DNA of 31,345 nucleotides from assembly GCA_029564115.1 (NCBI GenBank), contig JAKQQP010000361.1, forward strand, positions 1 to 31,345, in the 5' to 3' direction. The stretch's first letter is position 1. The number at the start of each line of letters is the position of its first letter. Below are positions 7,428-16,353 of this stretch, piece by piece. The DNA comes from Candidatus Rifleibacteriota bacterium. GTDB lineage: Bacteria; Riflebacteria; Ozemobacteria; Ozemobacterales; Ozemobacteraceae. The position numbers and the translations under genes were made by a program. The notes under the pieces were generated by a model. It ran no database searches. It was not told the DNA's origin and saw nothing but the letters and a program-made list of their open reading frames with translations.

Positions 7428-10064
7428 TCAGCGCAGCAAATCGAGAACAGACTGGGCTGTAACGTTGGCCTGGCCGACCATAGCGTTGCTTGCCTGCTGC
7501 AGAATCTGCGACTGGGTCATTTCGATGACTTCTGCCGCCATATCTACGTCTCTGATACGCGATTCGGCCGCAGTTGTATTCTGCAGGGCCACGCGCAAGC
7601 TGTTATTGGTGAAGTTCATGCGGTTTTCGATTGCACCAAGTCTGGCACGTTCTGAAGAAATTCTCTGCAAAGCTTTATCGATAAGGCCAAGAGAGATTTC
7701 AGCCGCTTTAACCGTTGTCATATCAAGGTCTTCGATGCCCAGAGACTTGCAGTCTGTTCTGATAATGTGAGCCTTTGCCGTATGGCCGGCGTTCGGCCCG
7801 ATCTGAAACTGAATGGCAGTGTCTTTGACATGCATTGTATAGGCGTAGTTGCCAGTACCGTTCTGGTAAGCGACCGGATCAATATTGAAAACAGACTTGA
7901 GAGTATTGCGTGAATCAGGGGCACCAAGCTCCGCAAAGACAACTTTGCCTTCTTTGCCGGGTATGGTCGAGAAAATCTTGATAGTCTGATTGCTGGTAAT
8001 GATTTCGGCTCTGACCTTAACACCCTGCACACTGGCTATACTGTTGATCTCGTTGGCCATATCGTGAATACTGCGGAAAGAGTTGTTATAAGTGCCTTCC
8101 GGGAAGTTAACTTCCATACCGTTACCGTCGAGATCGGCAACGAAAAAGTGCAGTTCATCGGAAGTTGCCGGACTGTTGACCAGGTCTTCCATTATGACGT
8201 AGCCAAACTTGCTTGAAGCCTGATCATAGGCGAAGTTCTGCACTGCCGGATTGCCGTCGAAACCAGTCGAGGTGGTCTGCTGATGAACTTTCAGACCAGT
8301 AGAAATGCTCTGACCACCAGTGCCCGAGTCAAAAATATGGAAATTTGAATCCACACCTGTTTCCAGCGACCTGAAAGCGAGAACGCCATTGCGGTTCTCT
8401 GCCACGACCATCAGACCATTAGCTACGATCTGCATATTGATCGCTTCGACTATCGAATTGACACCACCTACTGAATAGTCTTTATCCAGAGTGATTACAG
8501 TGTCGTGAGCAGCAGTGTGACCATCGGTGATCGAGAAAACCATGGTATTATTGGCGCCGCCCGGATCAGCAGAGGTATCTCGGAAGTTGAACGAGGTGAT
8601 CAAGTCATAACCGACTGCAGTACCGGGGTTACCACCGGTTCCACTGTAGCGGCCATTGGCTATACCCAGCGGGTTTGTGGTTGCATCGGTAATAGAAACA
8701 AAGGCAGCCGAACCAGTATTGATCGTCGAAAATTCAATAGCGTAAGCATCGTTAACCCTGGCGCGAACCAGGCTGTTATTGAGACTCAGCTGCTCATTCA
8801 TGATTGAAGCAACCTGTTCCATGCTGTACATGCCCGCATCGATCTGAATGGCAACGGTATCGGTCGCCGAAACAGAGTCGTCAATATTGAATGTGATAGC
8901 TGCCGGAATAGAAATACCAAGAACCGCAGGGCTGGTTTTAGCAAAAGCATTCATCGGCGGTTCAAACATGAGATCAACACCCTTGATCAGACCCATAGCG
9001 CGATGACCGGCGATCTGCGTGGTGGTGGTGATTCTTTCGCCAAACGGCAGGGCAAGATTGGTGACCGCAACAGAATAGACCGGATCTTCGGCAGGAATTA
9101 CTGCCTGAAAACCAAGAGCCTTAACCAGAGCCTCTTCGCCAGTGAAATTTACCCGGCCAAGTTCACCATTGCGGCCAGAAACGACCTGAATCTGACCATT
9201 GTTTTCACCAGAAGTCATAAACGTGGCGGTAGAACCTTCAAAATTGAGACCTTTGCCGATCTGATCGAGCCCCATTGAAGTCTGAATGCGTTCAGTCAGC
9301 TGTGCAACCGTAAGATCTTTGCTGACAACGATTTCGCCCTGACTGTTGTCGCCCTGCAGATAAAGAGTCTGAGGAATATCAAGGATGAAATGGCCGTTGT
9401 TGTCATACAGATTGGCGACAGAAGCCAGAGTTGTCGATGCAGAAGCAATGGTTCCATCAGTCTTCATCAGAATTGCAGAGCGCCGATGTTCTGGAGTGCC
9501 AGAATAAGTTTTATAGCCGACTCCCGGAATATGCTCGGATTTCGGCCAGACAACGATTGAAAAGTCTGAGAATGTCAAAATTTCACCAACGACGACGCCA
9601 TCGAGATTTTTGGGGTCGCTGGTGGAAATAGCTGCAGTGCCTGAACCGTCGAGCAGCTTGCGGGTGTTGAATTCAGTTCCGTAAGAAATGCGGTTGATAT
9701 CCTCTTTGAGCTGTGCAATTTCTTTCTGAATTTCAAGACGGTCAGTAGTGGTGAGAGTGTCGTTCCCTGACTGAAGGGCCAGCTCACGCATGCGCTGAAG
9801 CATACTGTGAATTTCGTTCAAAGCACCTTCAGCAGTCTGAATGAGACTGATACCATCCTGGACGTTCATGATCGCCCGGTTGATACCACGCACCTGGGTG
9901 CGAAGCTTCTCAGAAATTGTCAGACCTGCCGCGTCATCAGACGCACGGTTGATTCTCAACCCTGATGAAAGGCGCTCGATAGAACTCGACAACCTTGAAT
10001 CATTTTTCACCAGGTTGCTGTGAGCATTCAGAGCAGTAACATTTGTGTTAATACGCAGGGCCAT
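7428..10064 (-). CDS. fliC: Flagellin FliC3, 878 residues
   Basis: Third filament subunit, among the largest flagellins by length. The N-terminal D0/D1 helices start MALRINTNVTALNAHSNL and include SSGLRINRASDDAAGLTISE; the C-terminal ones include SERARLGAIENRMNF and AESRIRDVDMAAEVIEMTQ, ending SVLDLLR. Between them lie about 600 residues of variable, beta-rich-looking sequence with Flagellin_IN-like segments and no similarity I can see to the middle of fliC1 or fliC2. A longer reading from 10094 exists, but GGAGG lies 7 bases before ATG 10064 and MALRINTN is the true flagellin N-terminus. It has its own terminator and is separated from csrA upstream by 160 bases. It is more divergent from fliC1 and fliC2 than those two are from each other. 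Confidence 0.96.
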   Translation of the reverse strand: MALRINTNVTALNAHSNLVKNDSRLSSSIERLSSGLRINRASDDAAGLTISEKLRTQVRGINRAIMNVQDGISLIQTAEGALNEIHSMLQRMRELALQSGNDTLTTTDRLEIQKEIAQLKEDINRISYGTEFNTRKLLDGSGTAAISTSDPKNLDGVVVGEILTFSDFSIVVWPKSEHIPGVGYKTYSGTPEHRRSAILMKTDGTIASASTTLASVANLYDNNGHFILDIPQTLYLQGDNSQGEIVVSKDLTVAQLTERIQTSMGLDQIGKGLNFEGSTATFMTSGENNGQIQVVSGRNGELGRVNFTGEEALVKALGFQAVIPAEDPVYSVAVTNLALPFGERITTTTQIAGHRAMGLIKGVDLMFEPPMNAFAKTSPAVLGISIPAAITFNIDDSVSATDTVAIQIDAGMYSMEQVASIMNEQLSLNNSLVRARVNDAYAIEFSTINTGSAAFVSITDATTNPLGIANGRYSGTGGNPGTAVGYDLITSFNFRDTSADPGGANNTMVFSITDGHTAAHDTVITLDKDYSVGGVNSIVEAINMQIVANGLMVVAENRNGVLAFRSLETGVDSNFHIFDSGTGGQSISTGLKVHQQTTSTGFDGNPAVQNFAYDQASSKFGYVIMEDLVNSPATSDELHFFVADLDGNGMEVNFPEGTYNNSFRSIHDMANEINSIASVQGVKVRAEIITSNQTIKIFSTIPGKEGKVVFAELGAPDSRNTLKSVFNIDPVAYQNGTGNYAYTMHVKDTAIQFQIGPNAGHTAKAHIIRTDCKSLGIEDLDMTTVKAAEISLGLIDKALQRISSERARLGAIENRMNFTNNSLRVALQNTTAAESRIRDVDMAAEVIEMTQSQILQQASNAMVGQANVTAQSVLDLLR

Positions 10065-10151
10065 AGGTTTGCCTCCATGACTTTTGGGGTTCAATCCGTT
10101 TTAGCTTCGAAGCTTCTTTTTTCCCCATCTACATTAATCATCGGAATTTCA

Positions 10152-10157
10152 GGTCAA
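10152..10157 (-). promoter_or_regulatory. TTGACC element before fliC3
   Basis: Minus strand TTGACCTGAAATTC lies 88 bases before the fliC3 ATG. It resembles the element before fliC1 (TTGACCAAAATTC, 81 bases before its ATG), and GACCTGAAACT lies before fliC2 near 3948-3958. It could be a shared -35 or activator site; no clear -10 follows. Confidence 0.3.
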
Positions 10158-10224
10158 CGAACATTAACCTCGTATCCGGCGATTTTAGCCAATTAAATTC
10201 CTTATTCTCCACATTGCTCGCGAT

Positions 10225-10491
10225 TTATCTATTTTTCGCTTTATTATCTTTTTTTCCAAATTTTTTGAGAATATCCACCGGAAGACTCTTGAGCGGATCA
10301 AGAGACGTGATTTTAGCGGCTTCCTGGTTTTCTCTCTGTATTTCTTCGTAGACTTCCCAGCGATGAACTTTTACCGATCTGGGGGCATTGATACCAATTT
10401 TCACCTGATCTTTGCCGATATCTACAAGAACAATCTCCACATCATCGCCGATAATGATTTTTTCGTTTATTTTTCGCGTTAAAACAAGCAT
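10225..10491 (-). CDS. csrA: CsrA, RNA-binding translational regulator
   Basis: Homodimeric RNA-binding protein that blocks or modulates translation at GGA-containing leaders. The first 55 residues are a clear CsrA ([20 protein letters not shown], then [21 protein letters not shown]). The protein is 88 residues against the usual 60-75, the extra being a charged lysine-rich tail that ends [11 protein letters not shown]. Its ATG overlaps the fliW stop by one base (TGATG), so the two are translationally coupled. In Bacillus, FliW binds CsrA until flagellin titrates FliW away, and CsrA then shuts off flagellin translation; the gene pair and the hairpins before two flagellins suggest the same circuit here. 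Confidence 0.97.
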   Translation of the reverse strand: MLVLTRKINEKIIIGDDVEIVLVDIGKDQVKIGINAPRSVKVHRWEVYEEIQRENQEAAKITSLDPLKSLPVDILKKFGKKDNKAKNR

Positions 10492-10988
10492 CAGCTCTCA
10501 CCCTCCTTGTTTTCGGGGTTGAGAGAGTCGCTCACTTCCTTCATTTTTGCGGCACGCCGCTCCATCTCATCGAGAATGCGAACCTTGACCGCATGCCTGC
10601 TGTTACCAGATATTATCTGCCGGCCTTTGCGATTAGCGGCATTGATAACCAGCGGCCCCTGCAGGTTGGCAGTCATATCGCTCGGATTGGCCGGGATCGA
10701 CACAATCACGTAGATGACCACGTCTTCAGCTCTTGTAAGACCTACGAATTCCTGGTCTGAATCAGAAATTTCAATGTCATATTCAAACATGAAGCTCAAC
10801 GGCTCAATAATTACGAATGCGAGATTTCCATCATCAACGCACTGTAACCAGCGAAACGGACTACCATCCTCGGTATTCAACACTACAAACTGGTGGTAAT
10901 CGCCGAATCCAAGCAGGCCTTCCTCAAAGGTGATAATCTCATCTTTGCAAATCTCAATTTTTCCAAATCTCGAAGTGGAAATCTTCAT
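10491..10988 (-). CDS. fliW: FliW, flagellar assembly factor and CsrA antagonist
   Basis: A 165-residue FliW family protein, slightly longer than usual (about 130-150). Family signatures are seen: [21 protein letters not shown] near the start, [19 protein letters not shown], and a later [18 protein letters not shown] stretch. FliW binds flagellin and, when free, CsrA. It sits 20 bases after flgL and overlaps csrA by one base, inside a flgK-flgL-fliW-csrA transcription unit. The tail beyond about residue 140 (charged, [22 protein letters not shown]) is extra. The ribosome site is only fair (AAGGA about 12 bases upstream), so coupling to flgL translation is likely. Confidence 0.95.
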   Translation of the reverse strand: MKISTSRFGKIEICKDEIITFEEGLLGFGDYHQFVVLNTEDGSPFRWLQCVDDGNLAFVIIEPLSFMFEYDIEISDSDQEFVGLTRAEDVVIYVIVSIPANPSDMTANLQGPLVINAANRKGRQIISGNSRHAVKVRILDEMERRAAKMKEVSDSLNPENKEGES

Positions 10989-11008
10989 ACCTTGCTTCGT
11001 TCCTTCAC

Positions 11009-14000
11009 TTATCTGAGAAAATCCAACAGTGATGTCTGCAGTATTTTTGCACCAGTCTGGAGAGCTGCCTGATAGGCAGTTTCAAGTTCGGTCATCCTGA
11101 TAATGGCTTCAGCCATATCTATATCTTCGACAGATGAGAGCATTTTCTTTAGGTTTAAAGTAATATTTTCCTGTTTTTCTCGCGAAGCAGTAGCTCTGTT
11201 GCTTTTGCTGCCTACTTCAGCATGTAGATTCAACACTCGCTGCAGATCTTCATCGATCTTGGCGATACTGACTTCGGAAATAGCCTTGGAATCGTTGCGC
11301 AACAGGTTGTCGCGCAGATCGATAAGAGTGGTAAAAACTGACGGTGTATTACCGAGACCAAGACCGGAAGCTGTCCCAGAAGATTGACCAGTTACATCTC
11401 TGACCTTTATGTATGGCTCGCCAGCCGTATTGGTCAGATTCAATCTCTTGCCATCATCAGAAATCCAGGCCTGGAGATTGAAATTTGTATCAGAGTTGGA
11501 AAGTTTGTTGATAACATCACCAACGGTTCTGGCGCCAGTGAGATCTATTTCTCCCGAATAACTGCCACTCTGAACATATACCTTGCCCATCGGAATGGAA
11601 CCATCTCGCAAAGCAGTTATGGCAGTATTCATTGTAAGGGCGGGATCGACATCTTTGCCGACCAGAACATGATCGACCGTTCTTCCAGAGATCCCCAGGT
11701 CAAAAGCAGAAGTGCTGTCGATATCTATCACTTCGAGTTTTCCGGTTGCTCCATGATTTTTATCGACGATCTCGATACCATTGCCATCAGCATTTATTCG
11801 AGCTTCTACGTATATTCCATTTGCCGGATCGTTAATTTTCGAAAGAACGTCATCGACCGTTTTGGCACCGCGCAAATCGATGGCTGCAAATCGCCCGGCC
11901 TTGTCGGTAATTCTTATATAGCCAAGGTTCACACCAGAGTTATAGGGTCTCGTCGAATTAAGAGCCGAAAGTTCCGTTTCCGGGGTAACCCTGGGGTTTA
12001 GATCGACTGAACCGACCATAGTGGGCAGTGAAGCGACCTTGATGGGAGCACCCGTCAGAATACCGGGAACATGGTTGCTGGTTCCCTCAACAAAACCGAG
12101 ATCACGACCAGTGTTAGTTTTTTCTTCGATAGTCAGACCGAAATTCCCACCAATAGCGCCGGGATCGCTGACAACAAAACGCTTCTCATCTGAATCCCAG
12201 ACAGCCTCAAATTTTCCGGTAGCATTGATTCCACTGATTACATCCTGAATCGTTGACGCTGCGGTAAGATCGACTTCGACAGCTTCCTTGTCGGCCCCTC
12301 TGATGACAAGAAATCCGAGTTCAGGAGGCGGAACGAGATCTGACAGCAGACTGGATTCATTGAGAGGCAGACTGCTGCTCACCAGTGAATTGCCCACTAC
12401 GGTATTGCCCTGAGTGCTCTTCAGAAGGCCAAGATTTTTGGTCACTGTAGCTATTTCACGAACAGCGAGAGCGCCGTTACCCTGATATTCTTCGACTTTA
12501 AAATCAAATGTGCCTGCAGTATTGTCGGTAATGAGAATACGATTGCCGCTGGTATCGAAACTGGCTGTCTGCCTGCCACCGGTAGCGGCATTGATAGCAT
12601 TGATGACATCTGCCGGAGTGGCAACGTTGGTCAGATCTACCGGCGGGCTGGTCATCACGCCATCGCGACCAGTGATAGTGATATAACCTTTTTCAATACC
12701 CTTACCGCCATTGGCGAGAGAAAGCGGCGAGGCTTCCGAATCTATATCAGGGTCATAAGTCGACAAAATAGTGTCAGCAGAGCCGACATTTCTCAGTAAT
12801 CCAAGGTCAGAGGCGACGTGAGGTGCCAGATCTTTTATATACAACTGAGTTCGTGTCGAAGCGATCGAAAATTGCCCGCTGCCACCGCTCATATCCGTTA
12901 CTTCAAGGCGCTTATGAATCATGTCATACTTGGCAGAGAGAATAGCTCCACCCTCTACCGCGTTAATTTTTGCAATAACATCAGCGACGGTGGTAGAACC
13001 CGAAACATCGACGCGATGATTTCTGCCATCGCGGGTATTGATGTTCAAATAACCGTCTGTAAGACCAAGACCGTTGTTCAGATCTGACAGATTCGTGAAC
13101 TCCGAGAGCATTTTCGGGTCAGAAAGCCCAACAAGCAGATTCGAAAAACCGGCGTTGCGATTAATCCCTAATGAAGCCGCTGTATCTGAAGGCACTTCTT
13201 CAATATCGGCCTCAAACGAGCCAGTACTGTTAATGATGCCAATTACGTCATCGATACGACGAGCTGTCGAAAGATCGATTTTATGCTCGACGCCGGCATG
13301 GTCGGTAACAACTATCAGACCTGGCTGCACGCCACGCCCGGAATTGAGCGCCGCCAGCTGCAGGCTTTTTTCCAGAGGCGGAAGCGTATAGGTAAAACCC
13401 GGAGTTGGTGTAACCGGTTGGCTGCCAAAAAACATTTCGAGGCCGCTGATGCTTTTCTCTATGATCGTGCCACGCTCTATCTGCGTATTCATGCGCTTGT
13501 CATTACCGCTATACATAACGTCGAGAAGAGTTGGAACATTGACTCCGTCCCTTACTTCCCCCAGAGAGTGGGTAACGATGCTGTTATTGTAACCAGGCGT
13601 ATTGCCGGGAAGTGTTGAAAAAGGCTTACTGGTGACATTATGGCCGGCAAAAATGTATTCTCCGGCAACCTGAGTATTGCCAACGTCGATAAGATGGAGC
13701 ATCAGCTCATCGATTTCCATGGCAATGGCGTCGCGATCTTCTTGCACAAGGGTATCGTTAGCGCCCTGCACCGCCAGATCACGAATTCTCTGCATGGTGC
13801 TTTCAATTGTCGTCAGAGCCGAATCGGTATTGTTGTACCAGTCTTTGGCGTGATCGATATTGCGAATGAACTGGGTATTCTCATTGACCTCGACTTTGTT
13901 CTGCATGGCAAGAGCATTGTCTACAGGGCTCTCTGAGGCCCTGATATACTTTTTGCCTGAGCTTACCCTGATCTGCATATCACTGAGAGCTGAATTATTG

Positions 14001-14053
14001 CGATTAACCTGGTTAACAAACGAATTCACTATCCATTGATTCGTTATCCGCAT
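11009..14053 (-). CDS. flgL: FlgL, giant hook-filament junction protein (1014 residues)
   Basis: FlgL (HAP3) joins hook to filament; enteric FlgL is about 317 residues. Here residues 1-145 are the flagellin-like N-terminal domain (MRITNQWIVNSFVNQ, SSGKKYIRASESPVDNALAM), and about 905-1014 the C-terminal helices (VEDIDMAEAIIRMTELETAY, ending LLDFLR). The roughly 700-residue insert holds six copies of a Flagellin_IN type unit beginning near residues 239, 326, 447, 575, 698 and 815. Each has a GYIxITD-like strand, a xVDLxGAxTVxDVIxxIN strand-helix, then a GxxLxVTD strand, with a period of about 87-128. AAGGAG before ATG 14053 fixes the start. It lies after flgK and before fliW. Confidence 0.95.
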   Translation of the reverse strand: MRITNQWIVNSFVNQVNRNNSALSDMQIRVSSGKKYIRASESPVDNALAMQNKVEVNENTQFIRNIDHAKDWYNNTDSALTTIESTMQRIRDLAVQGANDTLVQEDRDAIAMEIDELMLHLIDVGNTQVAGEYIFAGHNVTSKPFSTLPGNTPGYNNSIVTHSLGEVRDGVNVPTLLDVMYSGNDKRMNTQIERGTIIEKSISGLEMFFGSQPVTPTPGFTYTLPPLEKSLQLAALNSGRGVQPGLIVVTDHAGVEHKIDLSTARRIDDVIGIINSTGSFEADIEEVPSDTAASLGINRNAGFSNLLVGLSDPKMLSEFTNLSDLNNGLGLTDGYLNINTRDGRNHRVDVSGSTTVADVIAKINAVEGGAILSAKYDMIHKRLEVTDMSGGSGQFSIASTRTQLYIKDLAPHVASDLGLLRNVGSADTILSTYDPDIDSEASPLSLANGGKGIEKGYITITGRDGVMTSPPVDLTNVATPADVINAINAATGGRQTASFDTSGNRILITDNTAGTFDFKVEEYQGNGALAVREIATVTKNLGLLKSTQGNTVVGNSLVSSSLPLNESSLLSDLVPPPELGFLVIRGADKEAVEVDLTAASTIQDVISGINATGKFEAVWDSDEKRFVVSDPGAIGGNFGLTIEEKTNTGRDLGFVEGTSNHVPGILTGAPIKVASLPTMVGSVDLNPRVTPETELSALNSTRPYNSGVNLGYIRITDKAGRFAAIDLRGAKTVDDVLSKINDPANGIYVEARINADGNGIEIVDKNHGATGKLEVIDIDSTSAFDLGISGRTVDHVLVGKDVDPALTMNTAITALRDGSIPMGKVYVQSGSYSGEIDLTGARTVGDVINKLSNSDTNFNLQAWISDDGKRLNLTNTAGEPYIKVRDVTGQSSGTASGLGLGNTPSVFTTLIDLRDNLLRNDSKAISEVSIAKIDEDLQRVLNLHAEVGSKSNRATASREKQENITLNLKKMLSSVEDIDMAEAIIRMTELETAYQAALQTGAKILQTSLLDFLR

Positions 14054-14120
14054 ATTGCCTGTCTCCTTGTTTTAAGCCCGTTTATTTTGTATCGAGCCTT
14101 AACAGCCTTATCAATTCTTT

Positions 14121-14183
14121 TTATAATCCGTGTTCATCTGCGTTCATCCGTGGCCACTCATCTCTATTCTCATCTATTCTCAT
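14121..14183. repeat. Second TTCATCCGTG repeat cluster, between flgK and flgL
   Basis: The gap contains TCCGTGTTCATCTGCGTTCA, then TTCATCCGTGGCCAC, then degenerate TCTATTCTCATC units and a last TCATCCGTGG that ends just before the flgK stop. It shares its core with the cluster at 4247-4357. Both clusters start within a few bases of a stop codon on the same strand. Confidence 0.8.
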
Positions 14184-14190
14184 CCGTGGC

Positions 14191-16191
14191 TCAGATCATG
14201 CCATTGATAATCTTGTCGAGCATCTGATCTATGGTCGTTATCACTCTTGCAGCCGCATTATAGGCATGCTGATAGCGAATCAGATTAGCCAGTTCTTCGT
14301 CGAGTGAAACTCCTGAAAGCTCTGCCCTTTTGGCGTCGAGTTGTGTCATCAGGCTGCTGCTGTAAGATTTTTCGCTCTCATACTTTTTGCTTTTCGAAGC
14401 AACCTCAGTCACCAGTTCGTTATAAAAATCGTTGAATGAAGATTTGCCCTCGTTGAAAAGGCCTTTATGCTTGAGCTGAGCGATCATTATGGCATTGGAA
14501 CCGTCACCGGTGCCGTTGAACGTTCGCAAACGATCTGAAGGGTTTTCAATCGTGCCACCAGAAGCGGCAATGGTATTGAGATTTGTTTTTATATGGTCTT
14601 CGAGAGCGAGATTCTTGATCGCGTCTTTATAAGGGTTGTCTGAGTTAAAATATTCGAGTGGCTTGAAAAAATTTCGGCCAGTAACGCCATCGAGCCCGTA
14701 ACCATTACGATGTATCTGGTTCGTTTCGACTGCAACGGTGTAAGCGAGCTTGTTCAGGTCATCGATTGCCTTCTGCAGACTGCCATCACGCACTTCGAGA
14801 AGCCCTTTGAGCTTACCACCCGTCACCACCGGTCTTAGATCGAGGTTGGCAACGCCATGTTCACGAATAAAAAGAGTGACACCTTCAATAGCCCCCGAAA
14901 CCTCATTTTTCGAAGAAACGAATTCCTGGTCGCCAAAACTGAATATGGCATCTTTAGCTTCTTTGTTCGTCTGAAGATTCAGAACGGTAAAAAGGTTACT
15001 CGTGCCATCCGCAGTTTTAATCGCGTATTCTGTGCCAGTCTGCGCAGCATCAAGCACCAGCTGCCCTGATTCGTTTATTCTGGCATCGAGATTCAGATTC
15101 GCAGTATCGAGCATGCCGGCAAGATCGCGCATCGTCGTTTTTTCGGCATCGACGAAAAATTCACGGCCATTGACGCTGAAACTACCGCTGGTAATACCAA
15201 AATCAGACAGGGGGCCCGACAATGGGTGATAAGTCAGAAATGAATACTGGGAATGGGCCTGCGCCACCTGTGAGACCGTTACGGTTATATTGCGCTGCTC
15301 AGCTGTGTGGGTAAATACGGCTGAGGCAACATCGGTATTGTCTGAAGCTTCGGGGTAACCAACACTGCCACTCACTGTTGTCGGCGTGTCTTTGCCCTTG
15401 ACGCTGACATACAGATCCCGAGAAATATTGTGCTGCACCAGGGTGTGAGCCCCGGTATTGATCGTCAACTCACCCTTCTGACTGTAAAAACTATCAATTT
15501 TTATCAAAGCCGAAAGATCTTCAACTGCTTTCTGGCGCTGATCACGCAAATCGTTGGCAATATTGCCGCCGGACTCGGAACGACTGATCTGCTCATTCAA
15601 GTCAGCAATGGTCTTTGCCAGGCCGTTTATTTCCTTGACTGTGTCCTGAACCTGATTTTCGATACTGCCCTGTGAGCACCACGTAGAAGAACCCTGCAGA
15701 CGCCTGAGCTGATCGTCTATTTCTTTGAACATGCCCACAAGAGTCTCGGTCTGCTCAACCAGATTTCCTCTAAGAGCACTGTTTGAAGGATCATTGGCGA
15801 GATCCTGCCAGGCAGCCCAGTATTTATCGAGTTCGTCGCGAACAGTCGCTGTGCCCGGCTCGTTGATAATCGACTCGATCTGCTTCATCAAGTCGTCGGC
15901 AGCGGTTTTCCATTCGAGAGTGGAAGTTTCTTTGGTTATTTTGGCATCGATAAATTCGTCGCGAAACTGCTGAATCTGTGTTACCAGCGCCCCGGTACCA
16001 ACCTGCGGAGTTGCAACGGGGGTATGCAGACTGGTGAGCATATACGGGTTATTAGCCGCAATAACAGCACTTTGCCGTGAATAACCGGGGGTGTTGGCAT
16101 TGGCAATATTGTGCGAAGTAACTTCCATAGCCTTTCGCTGTGTATAAATGCCACTTTTGCCAATCTGCAGGCCAAAAAACGTTCCAGCCAT
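14191..16191 (-). CDS. flgK: FlgK, hook-associated protein 1 (666 residues)
   Basis: FlgK is the first hook-filament junction protein. The N-terminus (MAGTFFGLQIGKSGIYTQRK) carries the rod/hook family signature SHNIANANTPGYSRQ. The C-terminus has the matching LxNLIRYQHAYNAAARVITT helix ending DQMLDKIINGMI. It is longer than the enteric protein (about 547), with the extra in the middle; a YNSFLTY/GITSGSFSVNGREFF type stretch around residues 310-340 looks like one Flagellin_IN-like unit. GGAGG lies 6 bases before ATG 16191. A sigma-28-type promoter (16259-16286) sits upstream, immediately after the flgN terminator, so flgK heads its own unit with flgL, fliW and csrA. Confidence 0.97.
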   Translation of the reverse strand: MAGTFFGLQIGKSGIYTQRKAMEVTSHNIANANTPGYSRQSAVIAANNPYMLTSLHTPVATPQVGTGALVTQIQQFRDEFIDAKITKETSTLEWKTAADDLMKQIESIINEPGTATVRDELDKYWAAWQDLANDPSNSALRGNLVEQTETLVGMFKEIDDQLRRLQGSSTWCSQGSIENQVQDTVKEINGLAKTIADLNEQISRSESGGNIANDLRDQRQKAVEDLSALIKIDSFYSQKGELTINTGAHTLVQHNISRDLYVSVKGKDTPTTVSGSVGYPEASDNTDVASAVFTHTAEQRNITVTVSQVAQAHSQYSFLTYHPLSGPLSDFGITSGSFSVNGREFFVDAEKTTMRDLAGMLDTANLNLDARINESGQLVLDAAQTGTEYAIKTADGTSNLFTVLNLQTNKEAKDAIFSFGDQEFVSSKNEVSGAIEGVTLFIREHGVANLDLRPVVTGGKLKGLLEVRDGSLQKAIDDLNKLAYTVAVETNQIHRNGYGLDGVTGRNFFKPLEYFNSDNPYKDAIKNLALEDHIKTNLNTIAASGGTIENPSDRLRTFNGTGDGSNAIMIAQLKHKGLFNEGKSSFNDFYNELVTEVASKSKKYESEKSYSSSLMTQLDAKRAELSGVSLDEELANLIRYQHAYNAAARVITTIDQMLDKIINGMI

Positions 16192-16258
16192 TGCCGGCCT
16201 CCTTATTATACGTGGCTTTTATGTCGCCACCCGGGATTTATATTTTTCCCTATAATCT

Positions 16259-16286
16259 TTATCGGCTTATTGGAACGTTGACCTTA
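16259..16286 (-). promoter_or_regulatory. Sigma-28 (FliA) promoter of flgK-flgL-fliW-csrA
   Basis: Minus strand GCCGATAA (16259-16266) is identical to the FliA -10 consensus. TAAG (16283-16286) lies 16 bases upstream, one base more than the ideal 15. It lies about 70 bases before the flgK ATG, which suits a class III flagellar gene. Confidence 0.7.
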
Positions 16287-16290
16287 GTAC

Positions 16291-16338
16291 AAAAAAACTT
16301 CTCACAGGCTGCTTCGTGTAAAAGCAGCCTGTGAGAAG
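16291..16338 (-). terminator. Rho-independent terminator of flgM-flgN
   Basis: Minus strand: a perfect 17-bp stem (CTTCTCACAGGCTGCTT and its complement) with a 7-base loop is followed by seven T. It lies 16 bases after the flgN stop and 5 bases before the flgK -35. Confidence 0.95.
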
Positions 16339-16353
16339 CTCTTTAAGCTTTGA

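Noticed and set aside
11384..12001. 205-codon plus-strand frame inside flgL
   Set aside because: Antisense to a clearly conserved gene, with no ribosome site and no recognisable protein pattern; the same holds for 2107-2568, 21226-21765, 23206-23835 (plus) and 26252-26794 (minus).
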